Source of the DNA: Roseiflexus sp. RS-1
GTDB lineage: Bacteria > Chloroflexota > Chloroflexia > Chloroflexales > Roseiflexaceae
NCBI RefSeq assembly: GCF_000016665.1
Contig: NC_009523.1
Location: 4,587,501-4,651,500, forward strand
DNA: 64,000 bases
Direction: 5' to 3'
A program made the position numbers and the translations under genes. The notes under the pieces were generated by a model that saw only the letters and a list, made by a program, of their open reading frames with translations, made no database searches and had not been told where the DNA came from. Shown piece by piece: positions 7,243 to 16,915 of this stretch. Position 1 is the first letter of the stretch. Every line of letters starts with the position of its first letter.

Positions 7243-10200
7243 ATGCTCTCGCAGATAATCCAACGTCAGATTCCAATAGGTAGCACTGTTATCTTTTCCC
7301 TGAAGGATGGGCAAGATGTAAGCGGAATCCTGGTAGAAATCGGACGCGACCACGTCACCCTGGAAAATGCCGGATATTCGGTGACCATCCTGCTAGAAAT
7401 GATCGGTACCTGGCGCGTTTCCAGGAGCCTAGAGCCACTGGAGCACACACCGATGCCAGAGCCGTCATCCGCTTCTCCACCTCCATTATCACCTCCAGAC
7501 CTTGCCGATCAGGAAACCATCAAGAGACTCCTGGAAATTGAAGCACGCTTTCAGGTCAGGCAACAGGTTTCTTTCATTCAGATAAAGGTGCCAGATTTTG
7601 TTTTTCCGGCGAATGAGATGCAGGGTAAGCAAAGCGCTAATGCACTGACAATCTGGAATCGCGTTAAGAACAAGTACGAATACGCAGAAAAAATAAATGA
7701 ACTGAGCGCTAAATTTGGTAGAATACAGTCTTTAGTAGGAGAGCTTGCTTCTCTATCAGAGCAATTTCCGCGTTCTTCTTCCGTGAAGCGGCACCTTGCG
7801 TATTTTTATCACCTTGCGGGCGATAACCAAAAGTCTCTGGCTTTGTATCAGGAATCAGCTTCCATTTCAAATAATGCCCTGGATTGGTATAACCTGGCAG
7901 CGAAGGCATTAGCAAAGGGCGATGAAGCGCTGGCTTGTTACTGTTTTGGGAATTTCTTCAAAGTGAATCCCATCACAGATGAATTGGACACCTGGTATAT
8001 CTACGCTGGCCTGATCAGGAAATTCTCCGACTATCAAACAATTAAAGAGATAGCCAGAAAAAGAGTAAAGATTGCATCGAAGGACGAGATTGTTTTGCTA
8101 TTGGAGACAGGGATCTACCTCTTAACTGCCACTGGACGCGGACAGATCGCCACGAATACTGTCCAACGCTGGATAAAAGACCATGCTCTCGAAGATTTAG
8201 TGATCGAGGTTTTTGACCATTTTCAAGAGCAAAAGGATGCAGCATACCATGAAAGAGTATCAGGTTTTTTAGAGGAAAAATCACCTGAATCTGTCCAAAT
8301 GAGTCTCGATAATCCACAAGGTTTTATTTTCTCATACAGGAGGGACCGTAACTTTGGTTTTCTCGAAGGTAAAGATGGAAGAAATTACTTTTTCCATATC
8401 ACTGCTGTATCTGATGACGACTTGCTTGCACAACTTCGTGATTTCACATCTGGCAAAAGGATACCGGTGATCTTCGAATCAAGTGAGGGACAGAAGGGTC
8501 CTATCGCGGTAAGGGTTGCGCTGTACCGTACTCTTGAAGAGATGTTTGCAAAGGCTGTTGAGTATGCCAATGATGGTGACTATTCGAAAGCGATTGCTTT
8601 TGTAAAGAAGGTACTGGATGCCAGACCCAATTTTCCATCTGCACAGGATTCCTATGAAAAGTGGCGTGAGTATGCCAGAGTTAGTGGTATTCCCAAAGGC
8701 TCAAATCCCTATGCGCGAGCCAAGCGTGTTCAACTAGTTGAGAAAGATCTTGAGCGAGCAGCCCAGCTGCTTCGTGATGCCATCAGGCAAGGCGATAATG
8801 TCGAAAGTGCTGTCAAAGACCTGGCAGCATTGCTGGTTCAACTGGGGAGACCAGATGAAGCCATTCAAGTGCTGGAAAAAAACAGGAGTCGTATTTCCAA
8901 CCAGCAGTCTGTGGATAATATGCTGATCAACTTTTATCAAAATGCTGGTCAACACGATAAAGCGATTTCACTACTTCACAAGCAGCTCCAGCAAGCCAAC
9001 ACAGAAACCAAAAAAGCACAGATTCTATGGCAGATTGCAATAGGATACCTCAGAAAAGAAGACTATGTTCGAGCCGAGCAGACTTTCCAGGAATTGCGAC
9101 GAGCGCAGCCTGACAACAAGTCCATACAAAGAAATATCGCTCTCTGTCTTTTTAAACAAGAACGTTATGAAGAGGCACGGAAAATACTGGATGGTATTTT
9201 ATTAACTACACCTGACCCCCAAGCGGCAGAGTTGCTGGAAGCAATTAGACAAGCACAGGTTGGTCAGGTGATTTCTATAAATGAAATAATTGTTGAGACA
9301 GCATTATCAGACATTCCTAGAGAAATTAGCGGATTTGCCAGGTTTTACCTGGATCGCTGTGATTATCAGGGGGTTCGAGCGGATCACATCCAGACAAAGA
9401 GTTTTGATCGCAGTGATATTTCGACTCTAGAACAGTTAGCTACACGTTCTCGAACTATTCGTCCGCGCGAACGCGCTAGTTATTACCTATCTGCAGCCAA
9501 AATAACTTCTTTGCTAGAAGATGAGGATCCGAATCAGTTTTATAAGTATCTTTGTCGTAGTTTCGCTTCGTCTGGCGACGCGATCGTTGTTGAAAACAGG
9601 CCATTAGATGCAGCGCGAGAGTATTACTGTGAAGCGCTAAGTGTATATGACGGAGATCGAAGCCGAAGCAGAGATGAACAGGATGCAGTCAATGCCTTGG
9701 TCAGATTTTTGTTTTCAACAATGGGACAATCACAAATCCCTATTAAACCAAGTATCCCCACTATTGATGAAACTCTGGAATTTGTTCTAACACGTCATCC
9801 TGATCGCAATAAAGCCTTCGATGCAATTGCCTATCTCGTTTTTCGTAGCCGGTACGCGGCTAATCGTTTGCTCAACCGAATCTACGACAAGTCGTCTCTA
9901 CAAGCAATGGCATTAGAGTATTTGAAGTCGGCAGGTGTATCTATCGGTATAGTAAAGCGCTTTGATGACTTTTTCAGGCTGTGGAACGGTTTGGTCAGGA
10001 AAATACTAGACGAAAACCGCTCTCTATTGAACGAATTTCGTATACTGAATCGAGTTGAACTTACTACTGCCTCCCTCGAACATGGAGTGGAAAGAATAAA
10101 GAAAATTACTGGAAGGTTATTCTTCGAACTCGATCGGCAAAGAGTGATACAAATTCAAAAGGTATTGGAAACTGCTCTTGAGTTGTGTAATCAGAACGCT

Positions 10201-11910
10201 TTTGAAGAAAAGGAGCGACTTTGTATTCAAATTGAGAATCGTTGCCAGGACCTGCTCAACGAGATTGAGATAAGCCCCACAAAGATTTCAGTAGAGGACA
10301 TGTACCCTCTTGTTAAAGGCATTCAGAGCAAGATAAACGCCTATTTGACACAACTATATGAAACATCAACACCACAGTTAACCATACGATTGCCTCTTGA
10401 AACTTACATGCCCGGAAATAACCGATTAATAGAGGCACAGGTTGGGATTAGCAACCGAGTGGGATGTAGCCCGGCCGAGGCAGTAGAACTGGTTATTCAG
10501 CAGTATGAAGAGACCTCTGCTATTAGGTTAGAAGGGTCTTTACGCGGTGGCGAACAGCGCATATTGAAAGTCCCTGTTCAACTCAGTGAAGAAGCTCTGT
10601 CCGCTCAGGCATTTTCGCTGCCCATCTACGCTCGTTACCGTACACGGTCAGGAGAAACTCAGCAGACGCCAGTTAACAACTTCTCGATTCGATTGAGCGC
10701 AGAATTTGAAGAAATCGAGAACCCCTATACCCCATATGCAGAGGGTGGTATTGTGGGTGAGTCTGCGATGTTTTATGGGCGTGATGAACTAATCGCCAAT
10801 GTGTCAAATGCATTGGATACATCCAGGGCGCAGAGCAAGTGCGTTGTGATATATGGTCAAAAGCGCGCCGGCAAGTCATCTATTCTTTATCATTTGCAGG
10901 AAAAGTTAAAATTAAAGGAAGATCTGCTCGTTGTGAATATAGGTAATATCGGGGGAATTCTCGATGAATTCTCGCGTATTCCCTTCTTGTATCATATTCT
11001 TTGGACTATTCTAAGTAAACTAAGGGATTCTCTTGAAGATAAGCTGAGTGAGGGTAGAAGCTCGCCGGATGTATCGTTTCCTTCTGGTATGGAGTTTTAT
11101 CAACATCAAAGTCCCCTATTGTTGTTTAGGGAGACTTTTGACCGTTTCCATCGATCGATTGAAAAACTTCCTGACTGGCGGGGTACGCGGGTTATTCTTT
11201 TGATAGATGAGTTCTCGTACATTTATGGATATATCTTGAAGGGTATGATCCCAGAAACGTTCATGAAAAACTGGAAGGCAATGTTGCAAGACAACTTCTT
11301 TAACGCCGTTCTGGTCGGACAGGACGTCATGCCTAAGTTTAAGCAACGTTTTCCGAATGAATTTGGGACAACTCAGGACGAGAGAGTGACCTATCTCAGG
11401 CGAGAGGACGCTATCAGACTGATTGATGAACCAATTAGGATTGGTGGGCGCCATGGAGAGAGTCGTTATCGTGAAAGAGCCATTGAGCGAATCTTGGAGT
11501 TAACCGCAGGAAGCCCTTTTTATATCCAGATATTATGCAATCGTCTCGTTGAGTATATGAACCGCAAGCGTGCCAGTCTTGTGACAGAAGCTGATGTCGA
11601 ACAGGTAAAAGATGAACTGATAAGAGGTGTAAATGCTCTCGGTAAAGATAAGTTCGATAATTTGATCAATTCGGGTGATACATCACAAGATGCAATCAGC
11701 GATGAAGATGCGTTAAAGGTGCTTACTGCGATTGCCGAGAACAGTCGCACCGGTCCCTGCAGTCGCAGCAGTATTGCCTGTGAGACCAGTATACCCGTCG
11801 ACGAGATTCTTGAAGACCTTGTCAGGCGTGATGTGATAGAACGTGAGCGGGGTCACTACTACTCCATTCGTGTCGGATTGTTCAGAGAATGGCTGCTTGC
11901 TCATAGTTGA
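7243..11910 (+). CDS. Giant LSm / TPR / cold-shock / STAND ATPase (putative sensor)
   Basis: 1,555 residues from the ATG at 7243; a TTG at 7210 would add 11. Neither start has a good ribosome site. Visible order: an LSm/Hfq-like beta fold (IPIGSTVIFSLKDGQDVSG, residues ~10-60), a Pro/Ser linker, TPR-like helices (~140-300), a cold-shock-like domain (~357-428: GFIFSYRRDRNFGFLEG, YFFH), more TPR helices (~445-690), a long helical region, a beta-rich segment, then a STAND-type NTPase from NPYTPYAEGG (~1165). Walker A is YGQKRAGKSS (~1203) and Walker B is VILLIDEFSYI (~1317); a winged helix ends the protein. LSm and cold-shock folds usually bind RNA, so RNA sensing is a reasonable inference. It is followed after 7 bp by the HEPN gene. 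The base composition is markedly AT-richer than its surroundings, which suggests transfer. Confidence 0.75.
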   Translation: MLSQIIQRQIPIGSTVIFSLKDGQDVSGILVEIGRDHVTLENAGYSVTILLEMIGTWRVSRSLEPLEHTPMPEPSSASPPPLSPPDLADQETIKRLLEIEARFQVRQQVSFIQIKVPDFVFPANEMQGKQSANALTIWNRVKNKYEYAEKINELSAKFGRIQSLVGELASLSEQFPRSSSVKRHLAYFYHLAGDNQKSLALYQESASISNNALDWYNLAAKALAKGDEALACYCFGNFFKVNPITDELDTWYIYAGLIRKFSDYQTIKEIARKRVKIASKDEIVLLLETGIYLLTATGRGQIATNTVQRWIKDHALEDLVIEVFDHFQEQKDAAYHERVSGFLEEKSPESVQMSLDNPQGFIFSYRRDRNFGFLEGKDGRNYFFHITAVSDDDLLAQLRDFTSGKRIPVIFESSEGQKGPIAVRVALYRTLEEMFAKAVEYANDGDYSKAIAFVKKVLDARPNFPSAQDSYEKWREYARVSGIPKGSNPYARAKRVQLVEKDLERAAQLLRDAIRQGDNVESAVKDLAALLVQLGRPDEAIQVLEKNRSRISNQQSVDNMLINFYQNAGQHDKAISLLHKQLQQANTETKKAQILWQIAIGYLRKEDYVRAEQTFQELRRAQPDNKSIQRNIALCLFKQERYEEARKILDGILLTTPDPQAAELLEAIRQAQVGQVISINEIIVETALSDIPREISGFARFYLDRCDYQGVRADHIQTKSFDRSDISTLEQLATRSRTIRPRERASYYLSAAKITSLLEDEDPNQFYKYLCRSFASSGDAIVVENRPLDAAREYYCEALSVYDGDRSRSRDEQDAVNALVRFLFSTMGQSQIPIKPSIPTIDETLEFVLTRHPDRNKAFDAIAYLVFRSRYAANRLLNRIYDKSSLQAMALEYLKSAGVSIGIVKRFDDFFRLWNGLVRKILDENRSLLNEFRILNRVELTTASLEHGVERIKKITGRLFFELDRQRVIQIQKVLETALELCNQNAFEEKERLCIQIENRCQDLLNEIEISPTKISVEDMYPLVKGIQSKINAYLTQLYETSTPQLTIRLPLETYMPGNNRLIEAQVGISNRVGCSPAEAVELVIQQYEETSAIRLEGSLRGGEQRILKVPVQLSEEALSAQAFSLPIYARYRTRSGETQQTPVNNFSIRLSAEFEEIENPYTPYAEGGIVGESAMFYGRDELIANVSNALDTSRAQSKCVVIYGQKRAGKSSILYHLQEKLKLKEDLLVVNIGNIGGILDEFSRIPFLYHILWTILSKLRDSLEDKLSEGRSSPDVSFPSGMEFYQHQSPLLLFRETFDRFHRSIEKLPDWRGTRVILLIDEFSYIYGYILKGMIPETFMKNWKAMLQDNFFNAVLVGQDVMPKFKQRFPNEFGTTQDERVTYLRREDAIRLIDEPIRIGGRHGESRYRERAIERILELTAGSPFYIQILCNRLVEYMNRKRASLVTEADVEQVKDELIRGVNALGKDKFDNLINSGDTSQDAISDEDALKVLTAIAENSRTGPCSRSSIACETSIPVDEILEDLVRRDVIERERGHYYSIRVGLFREWLLAHS

Positions 11911-11917
11911 GGCGGCA

Positions 11918-13432
11918 ATGTCGGAACGCGATTTTATAAATCCATTCAGTGACTATGGACATATAGTACACGGCGATCGTTTTATTGATCGTTGTAGTAG
12001 TATTCGCGCCGTCGAGAACCGCGTCATTCGTCCTAAAGAACCGGGTAATCTGGCAATCATTGGTGATTACCGGATCGGTAAAAGTAGCCTGGCATATCAG
12101 TCTATTATGGAGCGTAAGAATGATCTTCTGAAAGAAAGACGACTCCCTGTTTGGATCAACCTGGCAACTTTTGATCAACCATCTCTATTCTTTCGTGCGC
12201 TTGTTACCAGTAGTTATGATGAATTGGATAATCTGGGATGGCTTTCTAATGATATCAAGAACGCTGCTGCCCGTGCGCTTCAGGATGAAGTCTCCTGGAG
12301 CGAAGGGTATGGGCGGATTCAGCGCTACTTTGAGAAAGTACGTCGCTCTGGCATACGTATTTTGTTTATTCTTGATGAGTTTGATCATGCACGTAAACTA
12401 TTCAAAGGAGATGTTTCAGGATTTCAAGGATTGCGTGAACTGTCTTATCGACCTGAATGGCGCGTGACTTTCGTTACGACATCTCGAAGGTCGTTGCAAA
12501 GTATTGAGTTACAGACTGCGGCCATCTCAACCCTCGATCACACTTTTCATAAACATTACCTGGGTATGTTTGATGAAGATGCACTTGAGGAGTATTTCAA
12601 GCGATTATCATCGATAGGCATTACAATAACACCGCAAGTCAGAGAGAGGCTTTTTTTCTACTGTGATGGACATCCTTACCTGCTCGAAATGCTAGGTTAT
12701 GAAGTAGTGGAGCTGTTTCGTGAAACAGGCATTGTTGATGTAGATCAGGCGACTAAGGATGTTGGGCAATCTTTTATTGATCATTACGAGCATACATTGG
12801 AAGTGCTCAAGGAAGATGAAAAACTTAACAAGATGTTGCAGATTCTGTTTGGTCCTGTGATTGATGCGAAACTAACTGATGCTGAAGAGTTGCAAAGGTA
12901 TGGTCTTATAAAGCTCAACGATGAGGATGTTTATGTCGCTTTTTCGGAGCATTTCCAGACATATCTGAGGATAATAGAGCGCTATGTTGATTTGTGGCCC
13001 CTATGGCGGGAGACAGAGATGGCGTTACGACGTGTTATTACGGAAAAGATGATAGAGCATTACGGCGAGCAGTGGATTGAGAGGTTGTGCAAGGAGAAGC
13101 CTAAGATAAGGACAATATTTGAGAAGAGTGAAGAGGCGCAAAAGCAAGAGGAAAGATCTTTCGGCGATAGGGCATCTCGCAATCTAGTTGATTTTATGTA
13201 CCCAAGAGGCTTGTTTGATATCATATTTGCGGAATGGTCGGTTTTCAGGGATGTTTTCGGTAAAGACAAAAACTACTGGGATCAGCGTGCTCAGTTATTG
13301 TCAAAAGTGCGAAATCCTCTGGCTCACAATCGAGATATGGCACTCTATGACTATGAGCGTCGGATAGCAGAAGGATATTGCGGAGAAATACTCACAGCGC
13401 TAGAAAAATATCGATCGGCAAGTAATGCGTGA
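11918..13432 (+). CDS. STAND NTPase with C-terminal Swt1-like HEPN domain (putative effector)
   Basis: 504 residues. The ATG at 11918 follows GAGG and lies 7 bp after the upstream stop; a longer frame back to 11843 would overlap the upstream gene. The N-terminus (NPFSDYGHIVHGDRFIDR) resembles the entry to the STAND domain of its neighbour. Walker A is IGDYRIGKSSL (~residue 50) and Walker B is ILFILDEFDHA (~150). The last 100 residues are helical with LLSKVRNPLAHNRD (~460), the RNxxxH motif of HEPN ribonuclease domains, close to the Swt1-type. HEPN domains are established RNA-cleaving effectors in anti-phage and toxin systems. Tandem spacing and shared AT-rich composition indicate co-expression with the giant sensor. 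RNase function is inferred from the motif only. Confidence 0.75.
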   Translation: MSERDFINPFSDYGHIVHGDRFIDRCSSIRAVENRVIRPKEPGNLAIIGDYRIGKSSLAYQSIMERKNDLLKERRLPVWINLATFDQPSLFFRALVTSSYDELDNLGWLSNDIKNAAARALQDEVSWSEGYGRIQRYFEKVRRSGIRILFILDEFDHARKLFKGDVSGFQGLRELSYRPEWRVTFVTTSRRSLQSIELQTAAISTLDHTFHKHYLGMFDEDALEEYFKRLSSIGITITPQVRERLFFYCDGHPYLLEMLGYEVVELFRETGIVDVDQATKDVGQSFIDHYEHTLEVLKEDEKLNKMLQILFGPVIDAKLTDAEELQRYGLIKLNDEDVYVAFSEHFQTYLRIIERYVDLWPLWRETEMALRRVITEKMIEHYGEQWIERLCKEKPKIRTIFEKSEEAQKQEERSFGDRASRNLVDFMYPRGLFDIIFAEWSVFRDVFGKDKNYWDQRAQLLSKVRNPLAHNRDMALYDYERRIAEGYCGEILTALEKYRSASNA

Positions 13433-13642
13433 TTTTGTCAGCCTACGCGGGTATTTTGTGCTTACAGGAAATTGCGGCACAGTCGACTGCAGAATCGTGC
13501 AGCGAGCGCACATGCGGGAGGGACGTTCGTGCATCCAGCCCGGTGGAACACCAGCATCGTGCACACTGAGTGTGCACGTGGGTATACAGGATGCCCACGT
13601 ATCCTGCGCATGCGTGGTTCAATAATGCTGAGCTTTGCTCTA
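13433..13642. other. Island boundary with paired hairpins
   Basis: Between the HEPN gene and the convergent stress-protein gene are GTGCACAC-TGA-GTGTGCAC (13559-13577) and CGTGGGTAT-ACAGG-ATGCCCACG (13577-13599), which share one base. They may terminate transcription from either side. No copy of the ssrA 3' end is present here, so no attachment-site duplicate is visible. Confidence 0.4.
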
Positions 13643-14089
13643 TCATGCCTCCTCCCCCCGCTTCGTTTCGCGTGGCGCGCCGCTGCTTAGCGGCGCAACC
13701 TCGATCGGAATATCGGTGTCGCGGAGCAGCCGGGTGACGATGTCGCCGCTGATCCAGTGCCGCCAGGTGCGTGGGCGCGGTTTGCCGACGATGATGCGCT
13801 GTACGCCATGCTCGTGGGCATAGCGGAGGATCGAGTCGACGACACGGTGACTATCGATGACGGTGACGTGCGCTCCCAGGTCGCGCGCCAGGCGCAGGTT
13901 ACGCTCCAGTTGCTGCGCAGCGCGCGCCGGACGTCGTGTGGCAGCCCCCGGCGGCTCAACATGCAGTGCCAGCAATTCGGCGCCAAGTTCTACCCCTACG
14001 CGCGCTGCGTACCGGATAACCGCCTGCGATTGCGCTTCTTCGCTGATGCACACCAGAATGCGCACCGGCGCGGAACGTTGATCGGTCAC
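13643..14089 (-). CDS. Universal stress protein (UspA/KdpD-type) domain
   Basis: 148 residues: a beta strand (VRILVCISEE), then helix-strand repeats, ending with IIVGKPRPRTWRHWISGDIV, the position of the nucleotide-binding G-x2-G-x9-G(S/T) signature of UspA proteins. The form resembles the Usp segment of KdpD sensor kinases. Such proteins bind ATP or other adenine nucleotides and modulate partners. It starts 17 bp after the P-type ATPase gene on the same strand, so it may regulate that transporter. The partner assignment is inference from gene order. Confidence 0.75.
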   Translation of the reverse strand: MTDQRSAPVRILVCISEEAQSQAVIRYAARVGVELGAELLALHVEPPGAATRRPARAAQQLERNLRLARDLGAHVTVIDSHRVVDSILRYAHEHGVQRIIVGKPRPRTWRHWISGDIVTRLLRDTDIPIEVAPLSSGAPRETKRGEEA

Positions 14090-14106
14090 AGATCACACAC
14101 CATGCT

Positions 14107-16896
14107 TCAAAATGCAAACTGCACCGCCTGATAGCGGCGTCGCCACCATTTGAAGATTTCGTCGGCAAACAGCATAATCACCGGGAAGCATGCCAGCATT
14201 ACCCAATGCTCCGGTTGCGGCGGCACGAAGTTGAACAGCGTCGCCAGAGGTTCGATATAGACCAGCGCCAGCATCAAGACCACCGAGAGCAATGTTCCAA
14301 CCACCAGCGCCCGGTTTGTGAACAGACCGATCCGGAAGACTGAACTCCGGCGCGTCCGGCTGGCGAATGCCACACCCACCTGCGCCATCACGATCGCCAT
14401 GTAGGTCAGGGTTGTCGCCTGGGCATAGATCTCGCCGCTGCTCTCCATCGGCATGCCGGGTCGCCATCCGGCGCTCCAGTACACGGTGAAAAACGCCAGT
14501 AACGCCAGTGCGCCTTCCAGCATGCCGAGCATTGCAAATGTGCGCAGCAATGTCTCACGGTCAAGGAGCGGCGCGGTGCGTGGGCGGGGTGGTTGCTCCA
14601 GGATGCCCGGTTCGGGTGGTTCGGTGCTTAAGGCGACCGACGGCAGCAGTTCGGTGCCGACATCGATCGCCAGCACCTGGAGCACGGTCAGCGGCAGCGG
14701 GGCGCCGATAATGACGCTCACGACGATGACGGCGGCTTCGGCGACATTGTGCGCAAAAATGTAAGCGGCGAGTTTCTGGATATTGGCGAAAATGGCGCGT
14801 CCTTCTTCGATGGCCAGCAGCAGACCGGCAGGGTGTTGCGCGTTGAGCACAATATCAGCGGCAGCCAGGGCGACCGCCGTTCCCGACGCGCTGACAACCA
14901 CGCCGATTTCCGCCTGTCGCAGTGCGGGTGCATCATTGATGCTGTCGCCTAAAAAAGCGACGATTTCGCCGCGTTGCTGCAGCGCTTCGACGATTCGCCG
15001 CTTGTGTGTTGCGTCCAGTTGCGCAAAAATGACATCTTCCAGCGGTGCGAGGATCAATCCGAGGTTGGCGCTGCTCATGGCATCGAGATCCGCACCGGTG
15101 ACGATCTGGACGTGCGGCGCATCGATCAGCCCCACTCGCCGCGCAATTGCTTCAGCGGTCAGTCCATATGCGCCGGTCACGATGATGACGCGAATGCCAG
15201 CCTTGCGACATCCCTCGATCAGTTGCACCACTTCTGGTTGCGGCGGCTCCTGGAGCGTGGCAAATCCGAGAAAGGTGAGATCGTGTTCAATATCTCGCGC
15301 GCGCCACATGATCCCTTCGAGCGGCTCTTCGACGGAGCGTGTGGCAAAAGCGACGACCCGCTGACCCTTGCGGGCATACTCATCGATGGCGTCCTCGATC
15401 TCCTGCCTCATCGCGTCGTCCAGGTCGCGAACGACACCGTGATACTGGATGCGGACGCAGATTGAAAGCACGGCGCGACCTGTTCCGCGCACATACGCTG
15501 ATAGTTCGCGTTTCCCATCGCGTTCGATGGCAACCACCACGCTGCCAAGTTGCCGGCGCGGTTCGTAAGGGAAACTCTGCAGACGAACGATGCGGTGACC
15601 GAGTGATGCTTCATCGATGCCACCGCGCGCCGCAGTCGCCAGCAGCGCCCCTTCCAGCGGATCACCGACGATGTACCAGTCGGGGTGGCTTGCGTCGGGC
15701 GGCATCAGACGCGAGTTGTTGCACAGTACCGCAGCGCGCAGAACTGCGGTCAGGTCGGGTTCGGATGCGACCCGTACCAGAGCGCGTTCGTACAGAAATG
15801 CGCCTTCTGGACGGTAGTCGCTGCCGGTTGTCGTGTAGACGCGCCCGCCAGCCCAGATAGCGCTGACCGTGAGGGTTGTGCTGGTCAACGTCTCGACGCG
15901 ATCGGCGCACAGCACGGTCGCCGAACTCAAACTTTCGACGCCCGCCAGTCGTCGAACCAGCACCCCATACCGCGCCAGGCGGCGGCGCGCCAGCGCCAGC
16001 GCCAGGGTAACCGTCGGCAGCAATCCTTCCGGCACGAAGGCGACGATCATTCCAATAGCGAAGATGATGCCGGCTTGAATGGTGAATTGTTGCCCGAAAA
16101 CGGTCAGCAGGAAGGCGCCAAGACCGGCGACAATCGCCACGCGAGTGATGGTGGCAGCCAGCGTGTTCAACGCCTGCCCCAGCGGGCTTGGCTCTGCGCG
16201 GAGCGCCGCCGTGCTTTCCGCGATAGTGCCGAGCAGAGTTTGCATGCCGGTATGAATGGCGACCAGGCTGCCCTGCCCCTCGAACACGACCGTTCCCGCC
16301 AGCAGAATGTTGGGTCGTTCCACCAGCGCCAGCGTCGGATCGGGCATCGCTCCGGCCACCTTGGTTACCGGCGCCGCGTTGCCGGTCAATGCCGTTTGCT
16401 TGACCCGCAACCCCTCGCTGGAGATCAGGTAGCCGTCGGCAACAACCACCGTTCCCGGCTTCAACGGCAGAATATCGCCGGGGACAACATCCGTCGTTGG
16501 AATCTGGCGTACCTGCCCGGCACGGCGCACATACGCGGTTGCGGGTAATAACTGGCGGAGTGCAGCGATAGCGCGTTCAGCCAGATATTCCTGCCATGCT
16601 GTGAAGATGCCGTTGAGGAGTGCAACCACGAGGATGACCCACCCGATCACGGGTGTGTCGCTGAGGAATGCCAGCAACCCGGCGATCAGCAGGATCAACG
16701 AGATCCAGTTGACGAACGAGGTCGCCAGACGGCGAAACGTGGAAACCGGCAGCGTGTCGGCAATCGCATTCGGACCGTAGCGTTCACGGCGTTTGCGCGC
16801 CTCCGCTTCGTCAATGCCATGGGGAGCGGTCTGCAACGCAGCGCAGACCTCAAGCGGCGACATTGCCGCAAGCTGATCCAGCGAGTGGTCCGACAC
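14107..16896 (-). CDS. P-type cation ATPase homologue with degenerate catalytic motifs
   Basis: 929 residues from the GTG at 16896, which has GAGGAG 4 bases upstream. The overall plan is that of P2-type ATPases: N-terminal cation-ATPase domain, paired membrane helices, VPEGLLPTVTLALALA in M4, the P domain with GDSINDAPALRQAEIGVVV, and C-terminal membrane helices. Key motifs have changed: the actuator TGE is TGN (LTGNAAPV, ~172), the phosphorylation site DKTGT is DRVET (CADRVETLT, ~332), and TGD before the P-domain helix is TGA. The acceptor Asp is kept, but normal dephosphorylation and Mg/ATP handling look compromised. It lies 19 bp after nuoE and 17 bp before usp. It may be a pseudo-pump, sensor or subunit. 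Confidence 0.8.
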   Translation of the reverse strand: MSDHSLDQLAAMSPLEVCAALQTAPHGIDEAEARKRRERYGPNAIADTLPVSTFRRLATSFVNWISLILLIAGLLAFLSDTPVIGWVILVVALLNGIFTAWQEYLAERAIAALRQLLPATAYVRRAGQVRQIPTTDVVPGDILPLKPGTVVVADGYLISSEGLRVKQTALTGNAAPVTKVAGAMPDPTLALVERPNILLAGTVVFEGQGSLVAIHTGMQTLLGTIAESTAALRAEPSPLGQALNTLAATITRVAIVAGLGAFLLTVFGQQFTIQAGIIFAIGMIVAFVPEGLLPTVTLALALARRRLARYGVLVRRLAGVESLSSATVLCADRVETLTSTTLTVSAIWAGGRVYTTTGSDYRPEGAFLYERALVRVASEPDLTAVLRAAVLCNNSRLMPPDASHPDWYIVGDPLEGALLATAARGGIDEASLGHRIVRLQSFPYEPRRQLGSVVVAIERDGKRELSAYVRGTGRAVLSICVRIQYHGVVRDLDDAMRQEIEDAIDEYARKGQRVVAFATRSVEEPLEGIMWRARDIEHDLTFLGFATLQEPPQPEVVQLIEGCRKAGIRVIIVTGAYGLTAEAIARRVGLIDAPHVQIVTGADLDAMSSANLGLILAPLEDVIFAQLDATHKRRIVEALQQRGEIVAFLGDSINDAPALRQAEIGVVVSASGTAVALAAADIVLNAQHPAGLLLAIEEGRAIFANIQKLAAYIFAHNVAEAAVIVVSVIIGAPLPLTVLQVLAIDVGTELLPSVALSTEPPEPGILEQPPRPRTAPLLDRETLLRTFAMLGMLEGALALLAFFTVYWSAGWRPGMPMESSGEIYAQATTLTYMAIVMAQVGVAFASRTRRSSVFRIGLFTNRALVVGTLLSVVLMLALVYIEPLATLFNFVPPQPEHWVMLACFPVIMLFADEIFKWWRRRYQAVQFAF

Positions 16897-16915
16897 GACG
16901 CTCCTCGCGCACAGA

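Noticed and set aside
13433-13642. Second copy of the ssrA 3' end marking the far edge of an integrated island
   Set aside because: No match to the ssrA acceptor/T-loop sequence was found here or further along, so integration at ssrA remains unproven.
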